This document shows, piece by piece, positions 17,439 through 25,943 of a stretch of DNA of 49,256 nucleotides (positions within the stretch are counted from its first letter, which is position 1; the number at the start of each line of letters is the position of its first letter). The DNA comes from Planctomycetales bacterium (lineage in GTDB: Bacteria; Planctomycetota; Planctomycetia; Isosphaerales; Isosphaeraceae): the NCBI GenBank assembly GCA_027451885.1, contig DAIDHX010000316.1, forward strand, positions 1 through 49,256, read 5' to 3'. Position numbers and translations under genes: made by a program. Under the pieces are notes generated by a model that did no database searches, was not told the origin of the DNA, and saw only the letters and a program-made list of their open reading frames with translations.

Positions 17439-18881
17439 ATGAACGAGCGTTTCGACCGCGCTGGCGTGCCGCTCGATCGCCGGGCCTTCCTGGGCCGATC
17501 CGCGCACGGGCTCGGCACGGTCGCGCTGGCGTCGCTCCTGAGCCCGTCCCTCCTCCGCGCGGGGCCGGAAAACCCAGCCGCGCACGAACCCGCGCTCACC
17601 CTCCCGCGCCAGGCCAGGCGCGTCATCTGGCTCACCATGGCCGGCGGACCCTCGCAGTTCGAGACCTTCGACCCCAAGCCCGGTCTCGCCCGCGCTGCCG
17701 GCCAGCCAATGCCCGAGTCGTTCACCCGCGGCCAGCAGCTCGCCCAGCTCCAGGGCGAACGGCTCGTTTGCCTGCCGCCCCTGTTTCGATTCCGCACGTA
17801 CGGCAAGAACGGCACCGAGATCAGCGAGCTTTTGCCCCACATCGGGTCGATCATCGATGAGATCTGCCTCATCCGCTCCATGACCACCGAGGCCATCAAC
17901 CACGATCCAGCTCACATGTTCATGAATACCGGTTCGCAGATCGCCGGCCGGCCGAGCATGGGCGCCTGGGTGACCTACGGCCTGGGGAGCGAGGCCGAGA
18001 ATCTGCCCGGGTTCGTGGTGATGGTGTCGACCGGCAAGGGACGCTCGCCGCAGCCGATCGCCGCGCGGCAGTGGAGCAGCGGCTTCTTGCCCGGGCGCTA
18101 CCAGGGCGTGCCCGTGCGCGGCCAGGGGGAGGCTGTGCACTACCTGAGCCGCCCGCGCGGCGTCTCACGCGACCAGCAAGCGGCCGACGTCGCCGCCATT
18201 CGCGCGCTCAACCACAACCATGACAGCGTCGCGCACGACCCCGAGATCGCCGTGCGCATCGCCCAGTATGAGATGGCCTTTCGCATGCAGACCGGCGTGC
18301 CGGAGCTGACCGACCTCCGCGGTGAAAGCGCCCGGACGCTGGCGCTATACGGCTGCCAGCCTGGCGACGGCTCGTTCGCCTCCAACTGCCTGCTCGCCCG
18401 CCGCATGGCCGAGCGCGGCGTGCGCTTCATCCAGCTCTATCATCGCGACTGGGACCATCACAGCCTGCTCCGCGAGGAGCTGCCGCTCCGCTGCCGCGAG
18501 ATCGACCAGGCCTGCGCAGCGCTCATTCTCGACCTCAAGCGTAGAGGCATGCTCGAGGAAACACTCGTCGTCTGGACGGGCGAGTTCGGGCGCACGCCGA
18601 TGTCGCAATCGAACAAGGGGCCTGTCGGCCGCGACCACCACAACAAGGCGATGTCGATGTGGCTCGCCGGCGCGGGGGTGAAGCCAGGGTTCGTCCTGGG
18701 CGCGACCGACGAACTGGGCTACGCCGCCGTCGAAAACGTCTGCACCGTCCACGACCTTCACGCCACCATGCTGCACCAGCTTGGTATCGATCACAACGCC
18801 TTCCGTGTCAAATTCCAGGGGCTCGACGCCCGGCTCACTGGCGTCGAGGGGGCGAAGGTCATCAAGGATATCCTGGTCTGA
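17439..18881 (+). CDS. DUF1501 protein, Tat-exported (copy 1 of tandem pair)
   Basis: This 480-residue DUF1501 protein has a twin-arginine-type signal, DRRAFLGRSAHGLGTVALAS. The DUF1501 hallmarks are IWLTMAGGPSQFETFDPKPG, the HIGSIIDEICLIRSM block, RRMAERGVRFIQLYH and the signature TGEFGRTPMSQ followed by GRDHHNKAMS. The fold resembles the alkaline-phosphatase/sulfatase superfamily; the natural reaction is unknown. Its ATG lies 4 bases after the PSD1 stop, and a close paralog follows 23 bases later. Between 17904 and 17991 its DNA is identical to that paralog over 88 bp although both flanks differ, which suggests gene conversion. Confidence 0.94.
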   Translation: MNERFDRAGVPLDRRAFLGRSAHGLGTVALASLLSPSLLRAGPENPAAHEPALTLPRQARRVIWLTMAGGPSQFETFDPKPGLARAAGQPMPESFTRGQQLAQLQGERLVCLPPLFRFRTYGKNGTEISELLPHIGSIIDEICLIRSMTTEAINHDPAHMFMNTGSQIAGRPSMGAWVTYGLGSEAENLPGFVVMVSTGKGRSPQPIAARQWSSGFLPGRYQGVPVRGQGEAVHYLSRPRGVSRDQQAADVAAIRALNHNHDSVAHDPEIAVRIAQYEMAFRMQTGVPELTDLRGESARTLALYGCQPGDGSFASNCLLARRMAERGVRFIQLYHRDWDHHSLLREELPLRCREIDQACAALILDLKRRGMLEETLVVWTGEFGRTPMSQSNKGPVGRDHHNKAMSMWLAGAGVKPGFVLGATDELGYAAVENVCTVHDLHATMLHQLGIDHNAFRVKFQGLDARLTGVEGAKVIKDILV

Positions 18882-18904
18882 GCACGCACGAGGTCCTACC
18901 CGCC

Positions 18905-20323
18905 ATGAATCGCCACGCCGATCCCGCACTCACCCGCCGCGCCTTCCTGGGTAAATCATCGCAAAGCCTGGGGGCAGTCGCGCTCGCGTCGCTCATGGAT
19001 CCAGCCGGGCTCCGTGCCGAGGCCGAGCGGGGCGTTCTGCGCACGCTCCCCTTGCCCCAGAAGGCCAGCCGCGTGATCTGGCTCACCATGGCCGGCGGAC
19101 CCTCCCACCTGGAAACCTTCGACCCCAAGCCAGGGCTCGCCGCCATGCACGGCAAGCCCATGCCCGAAAGCTTCACCCGCGGACAGCAGCTCGCCCAGCT
19201 CCAGGGCCAGCCGCTCAAATGCTTCGCCCCACAGCACCCGTTCCAGGCATTCGGCAAGGAACGCACCGAAATCTGCGCCCTCTTCCCCCACATCGGCTCG
19301 GTCATCGACGACATCTGCCTCATCCGCTCCATGACCACAGAAGCCATCAACCATGATCCAGCTCACATGTTCATGAATACCGGTTCGCAGATCGCCGGCC
19401 GGCCGAGCATGGGCGCCTGGGTGACCTACGGCCTGGGGAGCGTGGCTCAGGACCTGCCCGGCTTTGTGGTGTTGACGTCGCTTGGCCAGGGGGGCCAAAA
19501 CCAGCCGATCGCGGCCCGGCAATGGTCGAGCGGATTCTTGCCCAGCCGCCACCAGGGGGTTCAGCTTCGGGCCAAGGGCGATCCCGTGCTCTATCTCAAC
19601 AACCCGCCCGGCGTCTCCTCGAGCCAGCAAGCCGACGACGTCGCCGCGATCAGCGCCCTTAACCACCAGCACGAACGCGTGGTCCACGACCCAGAAATCG
19701 CCACCCGCGTCGCGCAGTACGAGATGGCCTTCCAGATGCAGGCGAGCGTGCCCAAACTGATGGACCTGAGCGGCGAGAGCCGGAGCATGCTCGAGCTCTA
19801 CGGCTGCCAGCCGGGCGATGGCTCGTTCGCCTCGAACTGCCTGCTCGCGCGCAGGCTCGCCGAGCGCGGCGTGCGATTCATCCAGCTTTACCACAAGGAC
19901 TGGGACCATCACGGCGGCGTGAAACAGGGCGTCGCGCTCAAGGCCAGGGAGATCGACCGCGCCTGCATGGCGCTCCTGACCGATCTCAAACAGCGCGGGA
20001 TGCTCGACGACACCCTGGTCGTCTGGGCCGGCGAGTTCGGGCGCACGCCAATGTCGCAAGGAGGCGACGGCCGCGACCACCACAACAAGGCCATGTCGGT
20101 GTGGCTCGCTGGCGGAGGCGTGCGCGGAGGCATCGTCCATGGCGCATCGGATGAGCTCGGCTACGCCGCCGTCGAAAACATCTGCACCGTGCACGACCTG
20201 CACGCCACCATGCTGCACCAGCTTGGCATCGAACACGAAGCCTTCAGCGTGAAGTTCCAGGGCCTCGACGCCCGGCTCACTGGCGTGGAAGGCGCAAAGG
20301 TCATCAAGGGAATCCTCGCCTGA
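18905..20323 (+). CDS. DUF1501 protein, Tat-exported (copy 2 of tandem pair)
   Basis: This 472-residue protein is closely similar to the preceding DUF1501 protein along its whole length. It shares the Tat-like TRRAFLGKSSQSLGAVALAS, the IWLTMAGGPSHLETFDPKPG block, GEFGRTPMSQ and the C-terminal LTGVEGAKVIKGIL. The same frame is open upstream to 18659, but that overlaps copy 1; ATG 18905 directly precedes the Tat signal and is the sensible start. One PSD1 partner thus serves two DUF1501 paralogs. The central loops (for example QGGQNQPIAAR versus GKGRSPQPIAAR) are where the two differ most and could mark altered specificity, which is inferred. Confidence 0.94.
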   Translation: MNRHADPALTRRAFLGKSSQSLGAVALASLMDPAGLRAEAERGVLRTLPLPQKASRVIWLTMAGGPSHLETFDPKPGLAAMHGKPMPESFTRGQQLAQLQGQPLKCFAPQHPFQAFGKERTEICALFPHIGSVIDDICLIRSMTTEAINHDPAHMFMNTGSQIAGRPSMGAWVTYGLGSVAQDLPGFVVLTSLGQGGQNQPIAARQWSSGFLPSRHQGVQLRAKGDPVLYLNNPPGVSSSQQADDVAAISALNHQHERVVHDPEIATRVAQYEMAFQMQASVPKLMDLSGESRSMLELYGCQPGDGSFASNCLLARRLAERGVRFIQLYHKDWDHHGGVKQGVALKAREIDRACMALLTDLKQRGMLDDTLVVWAGEFGRTPMSQGGDGRDHHNKAMSVWLAGGGVRGGIVHGASDELGYAAVENICTVHDLHATMLHQLGIEHEAFSVKFQGLDARLTGVEGAKVIKGILA

Positions 20324-20364
20324 TCGCGCTCCACCGCGCAGGGATCGCAACTCGAAATCGGAAC

Positions 20365-21888
20365 ATGCCCATGCGATTAATCCAACGCAGCGTCCCGCCA
20401 GCCGTGCCGAGCGCCACGCTCCTGCTGATCGCGCTCTCGTTTGCCGGCGGACTGTCCTTTAACGCATGCGCAACCGAGCCGGCCAGGCGCCCAAATATCG
20501 TCTGGATCGTGGTGGATGACATGTCTGCGAACTTCTCGTGCTACGGCGAGAAGGTCATCCAGACGCCCCACGTCGATCGCCTTGCGCGTGAAGGAACGCG
20601 CTTCACCCGCGCGTTCACCACAGCGCCTGTGTGCTCGCCATGCCGCTCGGCCCTGATCACCGGCTGCTACCAGACGACCCTCGGCGCCCATCATCACCGC
20701 AGCGGCCGCGGCAAGCTCAAGATCCACTTGCCCGCGGACGTCGTCCCGGTCCCGCTCCTGTTCCAGAAGGCAGGTTACTACACCTGCATCGGCGGCCCCA
20801 TCGCAGGCCGAAAAACGCTCGGCAAGACCGACTATAACTTCGAATGGGACCCAGCCATTTACAACGGCAACGACTGGTCGGGGCGCAAGCCGGGCCAGCC
20901 GTTCTTCATGCAGGTGCAGCTCCACGGCGGCAAGTATCGCGGTCAGCGCCCCAACCGGGCATGGCAGGAACGCGTGCGTAAAGAGCTCGGATCCAACACC
21001 AGCCCCGGCGCCGTCACGCTACCCCCCTATTACCCCCGCGACCCAGTTCTGCTCCAGGACTGGGCCGACTATCTCGACGCCTGCCGCTATACCGACCGCG
21101 AAGTCGGCGACGTGATTACCAGGCTCGAATCCGAAAAACTGCTCGACGGCACCGTGGTCTTCTTCCTCACAGACCATGGCATCAGCCACGCGCGCGGCAA
21201 GCAGTTTCTCTACGATGAGGGGATCCATGTTCCGCTCATCGTGCGCGGGCCAGACATCGCAAAGGCGCTCGTCCGCGACGACCTGGTCCAGCAGATCGAC
21301 CTGGCGGCGACGTCGCTCGCACTCGCCGGCATCGAAATCCCGCGCTCGATGCAGGGGCGAAACATCCTGGCAGCGCATGACAAACCACGCGAGGCCGTGT
21401 TCGCCGCCCGCGACCGCTGCGACGAAACCATCGACCACATCCGATGCGTGCGCACATCACATTATAAATATATACGCAATTACATGAATGATCGGCCGCT
21501 CCTCGCGCCCTGCGCTTACAAGGACGACAAGGCGATCCTGCAGCGGCTGCGTGTGCTCCACCAGGAGAGCAAGCTGAGCGCGTTGCAGGAAGAGCTCCTG
21601 TTCGCACCCAGGCGTCCCGCCGAGGAGCTTTACGACCTTGCCGCCGACCCGCACGAGCTTCACAATCTTGCGTCTGACCCTGCGCACGCCGCAACCTTGA
21701 AGGCCATGCGCACCCGGCTTGAGGAGTGGGAAATATCCAGCGGCGACGCGGGGCGATCCCCCGAGCCGGCCGCAATGTACGACTCCGACATGGAGGTTTA
21801 TCTTGCCCCCATGAAGGGCGTGAAGCGCGCGGAGCTCTTAAAGAATATCCAGCTCAACAAGGACTGGCCGCGCCGAGAACAGCGATAA
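20365..21888 (+). CDS. Formylglycine-dependent sulfatase (heparan N-sulfatase-like)
   Basis: This 507-residue exported arylsulfatase-family enzyme has a signal peptide over about residues 1-36. Metal-binding Asp51-Asp52 lie in WIVVDDMSANFSCYG. The sulfatase signature is CSPCRSALITG with Cys90 as the formylglycine precursor (C-x-P-x-R). VVFFLTDHGISHARGK supplies the second metal-binding set (Asp-His). The tail RRPAEELYDLAADPHELHNLASDP is typical of the family. The overall pattern suits N-sulfoglucosamine sulfohydrolase (sulfamidase) type enzymes. It requires a formylglycine-generating enzyme, and none is present in this window. It follows the DUF1501 pair on the same strand and precedes another sulfatase, suggesting a polysaccharide-desulfation role. 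Confidence 0.93.
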   Translation: MPMRLIQRSVPPAVPSATLLLIALSFAGGLSFNACATEPARRPNIVWIVVDDMSANFSCYGEKVIQTPHVDRLAREGTRFTRAFTTAPVCSPCRSALITGCYQTTLGAHHHRSGRGKLKIHLPADVVPVPLLFQKAGYYTCIGGPIAGRKTLGKTDYNFEWDPAIYNGNDWSGRKPGQPFFMQVQLHGGKYRGQRPNRAWQERVRKELGSNTSPGAVTLPPYYPRDPVLLQDWADYLDACRYTDREVGDVITRLESEKLLDGTVVFFLTDHGISHARGKQFLYDEGIHVPLIVRGPDIAKALVRDDLVQQIDLAATSLALAGIEIPRSMQGRNILAAHDKPREAVFAARDRCDETIDHIRCVRTSHYKYIRNYMNDRPLLAPCAYKDDKAILQRLRVLHQESKLSALQEELLFAPRRPAEELYDLAADPHELHNLASDPAHAATLKAMRTRLEEWEISSGDAGRSPEPAAMYDSDMEVYLAPMKGVKRAELLKNIQLNKDWPRREQR

Positions 21889-21963
21889 CGACCGGCCGAG
21901 CGTCGTCGCCTGACTGCGGACAACGAACCCGATCGGATTTATCACAACGTCAGCGAGGATTTG

Positions 21964-23415
21964 ATGCCCATTCACCGCCACGTGATCGCTCTTGCCATCC
22001 TCGCGGCCGCGCCCGCGTTCGCCCGCGCTCAGGCTCCTGAAAAGATGAACGTGCTGGTCATCGTCTCCGACGACCTCACAGCGCGTGCCCTGGGCACATA
22101 CGGCGGGCCCCAGCGCACGCCCAATCTTGACGCCCTGGCCCAGCGTGGGGTGCAGTTCGACCGGGCGTACTGCCAGTTTCCTCTCTGCAACCCCAGCCGG
22201 ACCAGCTTCCTCACCGGTCTGCGGCCCGACACCACCCGGGTTTACGAGAACTCCACCCAGTTCCGCCAGAACCTGCCCGACGCCCAGAGCCTGCCGCAGA
22301 CCTTCCGCAAGGCAGGATACACGGTCGCCCGCGTGGGCAAGCTCTACCACTACGGCGTACCTGGGCAGATCGGCACGCCCGGGCTCGACGATCCTCCAAG
22401 CTGGGATCACACCGAGAATCCCCGCGGCCGCGACAAGGACGAGGAAGACCTGATCTTCACGCTCGCCCCGCGCGCGAGGGGCTCAGGACGCTTTGGCGCG
22501 ACCTTGAGCTGGCTCGCCGCAGAGGGGAAGGATGCCGAGCAGACGGACGGCAAGACCGCCCAGGCGATCGCCCGTCTGCTGCGCGAATACCGGGATCGGC
22601 CTTTCTTTCTCGCCTGCGGATTCTTCCGGCCGCACACCCCCTACGTCGCACCCAGAGCCTACTTCAGCCAGCATCCGCTGTCGGAGATCGTCCTGCCAAC
22701 CGTGCCGGCGGATCATCGTAAGAGCGGCCCCGCGGCCGCCTTCGCCAGCGCCAAGCGCGAGCAAGATACAATGAGCGACGACCTGCGACGCCAGGCGATC
22801 CAGGCCTACCGCGCCAGCACAAGCTTCATGGACGCACAGCTTGGAATCGTGCTCCGAACGCTCGAGGAGCTCAAGCTCGCGGACAAAACCATCGTGGTCT
22901 TTCTCAGCGACCACGGCTACCATCTCGGCGAGCACGGCCTCTGGCAAAAGATGAGCCTGTTCGAAAACGCCGCGCGCGTCCCCCTGATCATCGTTGATCC
23001 CCGCAACCCCGGGCGCGGCCGCCATTGCCTGCGCACCGTCGAGCTCGTCGACCTTCACGCGACCCTCGCCGATCTCTGTGGTCTCCAGCCGCCAAGGACC
23101 GACGGCACGAGCCTCAAACCGCTGCTCGACGACCCCAAAAGCGCCTGGGATAAACCCGCCTTCACCCAGGTTTCGCGAGGCACGCCGATCATGACCGGTG
23201 AGACAACCAAGGGCAGGCCGCGCTGGTTCATGGGCCGCAGCATCCGCACCGAACGCTACCGCTATACCGAATGGGACGGCGGCAAACGCGGAATCCAGCT
23301 CTACGACTACGACACCGACCCCGACGAGCTCAAAAATCTCGCGAGCGACCCCGCACACGTGCCCGTGCGTGAGCGACTCTCACGCCTGCTCAAACCCGCG
23401 CCCAAACATCCGTGA
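21964..23415 (+). CDS. Formylglycine-dependent sulfatase (iduronate-2-sulfatase-like)
   Basis: This 483-residue exported sulfatase has a signal peptide over about residues 1-23. Asp36-Asp37 lie in VLVIVSDDLTARALG. The active-site signature is CNPSRTSFLTG with Cys75. The second metal site is VVFLSDHGYHLGEHGLWQK, and the C-terminus has IQLYDYDTDPDELKNLASDP. The motif set and the FRPHTPYVAP segment fit the iduronate-2-sulfatase group. A TTG at 21961 is in frame, but the adjacent ATG at 21964 is more likely, with GAGGA a few bases upstream. It follows the previous sulfatase by 75 bp on the same strand. Confidence 0.93.
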   Translation: MPIHRHVIALAILAAAPAFARAQAPEKMNVLVIVSDDLTARALGTYGGPQRTPNLDALAQRGVQFDRAYCQFPLCNPSRTSFLTGLRPDTTRVYENSTQFRQNLPDAQSLPQTFRKAGYTVARVGKLYHYGVPGQIGTPGLDDPPSWDHTENPRGRDKDEEDLIFTLAPRARGSGRFGATLSWLAAEGKDAEQTDGKTAQAIARLLREYRDRPFFLACGFFRPHTPYVAPRAYFSQHPLSEIVLPTVPADHRKSGPAAAFASAKREQDTMSDDLRRQAIQAYRASTSFMDAQLGIVLRTLEELKLADKTIVVFLSDHGYHLGEHGLWQKMSLFENAARVPLIIVDPRNPGRGRHCLRTVELVDLHATLADLCGLQPPRTDGTSLKPLLDDPKSAWDKPAFTQVSRGTPIMTGETTKGRPRWFMGRSIRTERYRYTEWDGGKRGIQLYDYDTDPDELKNLASDPAHVPVRERLSRLLKPAPKHP

Positions 23416-24001
23416 GAACCGATCGCCAGGCGCCCGCAACCAGCGCTCCAACCGCTGCGCTTTGGAATTCGCAGGCACGACCCCAGGTCGCGCCACGAAG
23501 CAACTTGCCCTGCTCAGACATCATTTCTATACGCGCACGTTCATACTTTCCGGCGCGATTTTATTCACATATATTCTTGTTATGATCGCTCGGCGTCACC
23601 CACGCTTGACGACATCAACCAGATCACGTCGCAATCCCGAAGCACCACCGAACTCCGCCCACGCACGCCTGATGCGACGCTCCTGAGCAATCGCGAAACG
23701 GGCCACACCACCGAAATGCTTCGTCCTGTCCTGAATCAGCCGCTGCAGTCCGTTAAGAACGCGTATGAACTAGTCTTAAGAGAAGCGTCTTAGATCATTA
23801 ACACACGATCTGGCCGGCGCATTTTCGCATTTTTAAGAATTCTTAACACGACATTGTTTCCGACTTCACATTCGAGCGGACAATGACGGCTCGCCAACGT
23901 GAACACCAGGGGCGCGGCCATTCACCCTCCAGCAGGATCTGGGACATCGTCTCTGGGGATTCCACTTTCAAGGCTGACATTTCATGAACAGGTGTTTTTC
24001 C
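23416..24001. other. AT-richer intergenic region upstream of prepilin-like gene
   Basis: This region of about 590 bp has no recognisable gene. It is visibly richer in A and T than its surroundings, especially 23520-23590 and 23745-23860. TTAAGA or its complement recurs at 23753, 23774-23781 (palindrome TCTTAAGA) and 23833-23846 (14-bp palindrome TTAAGAATTCTTAA). It probably holds the promoter and regulatory sites for the downstream DUF1559 gene. Confidence 0.45.
23833..23846. promoter_or_regulatory. 14-bp palindrome, possible operator
   Basis: TTAAGAATTCTTAA is a perfect palindrome about 155 bp upstream of the prepilin-like gene. Related half-sites lie at 23753-23758 and 23774-23781. The repetition in an AT-rich leader suggests a regulator-binding cluster. 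The regulator is unknown. Confidence 0.35.
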
Positions 24002-25096
24002 ATGATTCGTTTCGGTCGATCGAAGCAGGCGGGCTTTACCCTGATCGAGTTGCTCGTCGTGATCGCGATCATTGCTGTTCTCATTTCACTTTTGCTACCC
24101 GCGGTCCAAAGCGCCCGCGAGGCGGCAAGGCGGATCCAGTGCACGAATAATCTCAAGCAGCTCGGCCTGGCGATGCACAATTACGAGAGTTCGAACGGGG
24201 CATTCCCGCCTTCGGGGACGTACTCGTTCGTGGGGGGCCAGTTTTTTCTTGGTAACCAGTTCAGCCCCTCAGCTCGGATCATGCCTTACTCCGAGCAGGG
24301 AGCGATGTACAACTCGATGAACTTCAGCCTTGAGTACAGCGATCCCAGCAACGCCACGGTGATGGGAACGCGTGCCGCGTTTCTGATGTGCCCGAGCGAG
24401 GTCTATCCCATGGGCACGCTTACCGGCGATGGGTTCTTCTATCCCACGAATTATGGCTGGTGCATGGGCGACTGGTTCATCTGGGGCGGGATTCCCGGCA
24501 ACGCGGGCTCGCTGCCGTTTACGACGCGGAGCATGTTCTCGATCAATCTCTCGCGACCGATTGCCGCGGTAACCGACGGCACGAGCAACACACTGTTCGC
24601 GGCCGAGTGCAAGTCGTACGCACCCCAGCTCAGGCACTGTTTCCCGGCCGGCACGGGCGCTCCTGGGATTACTTTTACCAGCTATCCCACCACCACGGCC
24701 GCGGGCGTCGCCTACATCCAGGCCAACTCCTCGACTTGCAAGCAACTGGACGTCGGCCACAGCCGCTGGAATGACGGCGGATCCTACTACGGCGGCTTCA
24801 CCACGGCCCTGACGCCAAACGCCCACGTGGGCGTGCTGGGGTCCAACATCACCCTGAATCCCGCCGGTACGAACTACGTTGGCGGGTATCTCGACTTCGA
24901 CTGGCTGACCACCGACGAAAACGACGGCGGCCCCACCCTGGGCGCACTCACGGCCCGCAGCTTCCACCCAGGCGGCGTCAACTCACTCTTCGCGGATGGC
25001 AGCGTCCATTTCGTCAAGGACACCATCGCGCTTACCACCTGGCAAGCGCTCGGAACCGTGGGTTCGGGAGAGGTCATCTCCAGCGACCAGTATTGA
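24002..25096 (+). CDS. DUF1559 prepilin-like protein with H-X9-DG C-terminus
   Basis: This planctomycete prepilin-like protein has about 364 residues. It carries a type IV prepilin-type leader, a short basic segment then AG followed by [20 protein letters not shown], a single N-terminal helix. The conserved [20 protein letters not shown] then [22 protein letters not shown] follow, and the C-terminal [16 protein letters not shown] box gives the family its H-X9-DG name. Cleavage by a prepilin peptidase and assembly into a pseudopilus-like structure are expected from the leader. ATG 23984 is also in frame; I prefer 24002 because AGGTG lies 7 bases upstream and the leader is then of usual length. 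A small lipoprotein gene follows. Confidence 0.93.
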   Translation: MIRFGRSKQAGFTLIELLVVIAIIAVLISLLLPAVQSAREAARRIQCTNNLKQLGLAMHNYESSNGAFPPSGTYSFVGGQFFLGNQFSPSARIMPYSEQGAMYNSMNFSLEYSDPSNATVMGTRAAFLMCPSEVYPMGTLTGDGFFYPTNYGWCMGDWFIWGGIPGNAGSLPFTTRSMFSINLSRPIAAVTDGTSNTLFAAECKSYAPQLRHCFPAGTGAPGITFTSYPTTTAAGVAYIQANSSTCKQLDVGHSRWNDGGSYYGGFTTALTPNAHVGVLGSNITLNPAGTNYVGGYLDFDWLTTDENDGGPTLGALTARSFHPGGVNSLFADGSVHFVKDTIALTTWQALGTVGSGEVISSDQY

Positions 25097-25218
25097 ACCG
25101 ACAATTGTGGATTCCGACACGGCTTCCGTTCACTGGCTTGCACCGGGACGGAAGCCGTCGATGCGGGCGCGTCGGTAAAAAAAACCACCTCTCCCCGACA
25201 CGGAGAATCCGATTGAAC

Positions 25219-25611
25219 ATGAGAAATCGACCGAGCTTGCTCCCTGGACTTTTCCTTGCTGTTCTCGTGAGCTTGAGCCTGCTTCCAATCGGCTGCCAGA
25301 GCTCCATGTCCGAGGGCAAGGGAGTGGAGGTCGCGAAGGCTGAGCTTGAGAACCCGGACGCGATCGCGACTTGCCTTCCAGCCGGGATCACAATGGAAAC
25401 GAAAACCACGGACAAGGAAGGTGACGCCTCTGAGACCGTGAAGGACACCCTGGGTCGTCTCAAGGCGACCGCCAGGGGAGGCAAGCTTTATGATCTCAAC
25501 AAGCGCGAGATCCACTTTTACAAACCAACCAGCAAGGGATTGGCGATTCTCAAGGAACCGGAATACAAGAAGCTCGCCAAGAAATACACCCTGGTCATGG
25601 TCACGGATTGA
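25219..25611 (+). CDS. Small putative lipoprotein
   Basis: This 130-residue protein has an N-terminal signal (NRPSLLPGLFLAVLVSLSLLP) ending in IGCQ, which looks like a lipobox with Cys26 although the -3 residue is not ideal. The mature part is charged and Lys-rich, with KTTDKEGDASETVKDTLGRL and a C-terminal YKKLAKKYTLVMV strand. Small secreted proteins of this kind often sit directly after DUF1559 genes in planctomycetes, and here the gap is 122 bp. I do not recognise a specific family. ATG 25219 is chosen because it begins the signal; a TTG two codons earlier is possible. Confidence 0.7.
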   Translation: MRNRPSLLPGLFLAVLVSLSLLPIGCQSSMSEGKGVEVAKAELENPDAIATCLPAGITMETKTTDKEGDASETVKDTLGRLKATARGGKLYDLNKREIHFYKPTSKGLAILKEPEYKKLAKKYTLVMVTD

Positions 25612-25943
25612 GCCTGCGACGCCAAGGCGCCGTGCCGCGAACCGCGGACCCGCGCAGCCGGCGCCTGCTTGAATCGGTGGCAGGGCGTTCGTGCACCGCG
25701 CTGAGATCCCTGTTGCGCCAATCCTGCGCTTGTCACCACCGCCGTTCCATTGGGCGAACGACCAGTCGAGCCACTCCTGACGCGGAGGCGGATCCAGGCA
25801 AGCTCGCTCTGTCCATCCCGCGCCTGCGCGCTCGCTGCCCCCTGATCTCCCTGAATGACTTCGGCTAAGCTAGGGAATCGCAACGCCCCTCGGCCAGCCG
25901 AAGCCAGGACGAGGGTGCGTTCGCGGCTCTGGAGGCAGGTTGG
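25612..25943. other. Gap without recognisable gene
   Basis: These 332 bases lie between the lipoprotein and the third sulfatase. They must contain the sulfatase promoter unless the genes are cotranscribed. I see no terminator hairpin with a T-run, no repeat and no coding frame with a ribosome binding site. Confidence 0.4.

Noticed and set aside
14744-17899. 1051-codon minus-strand frame
   Set aside because: It is antisense to the PSCyt1-PSD1 and DUF1501 genes and has no recognisable domain.
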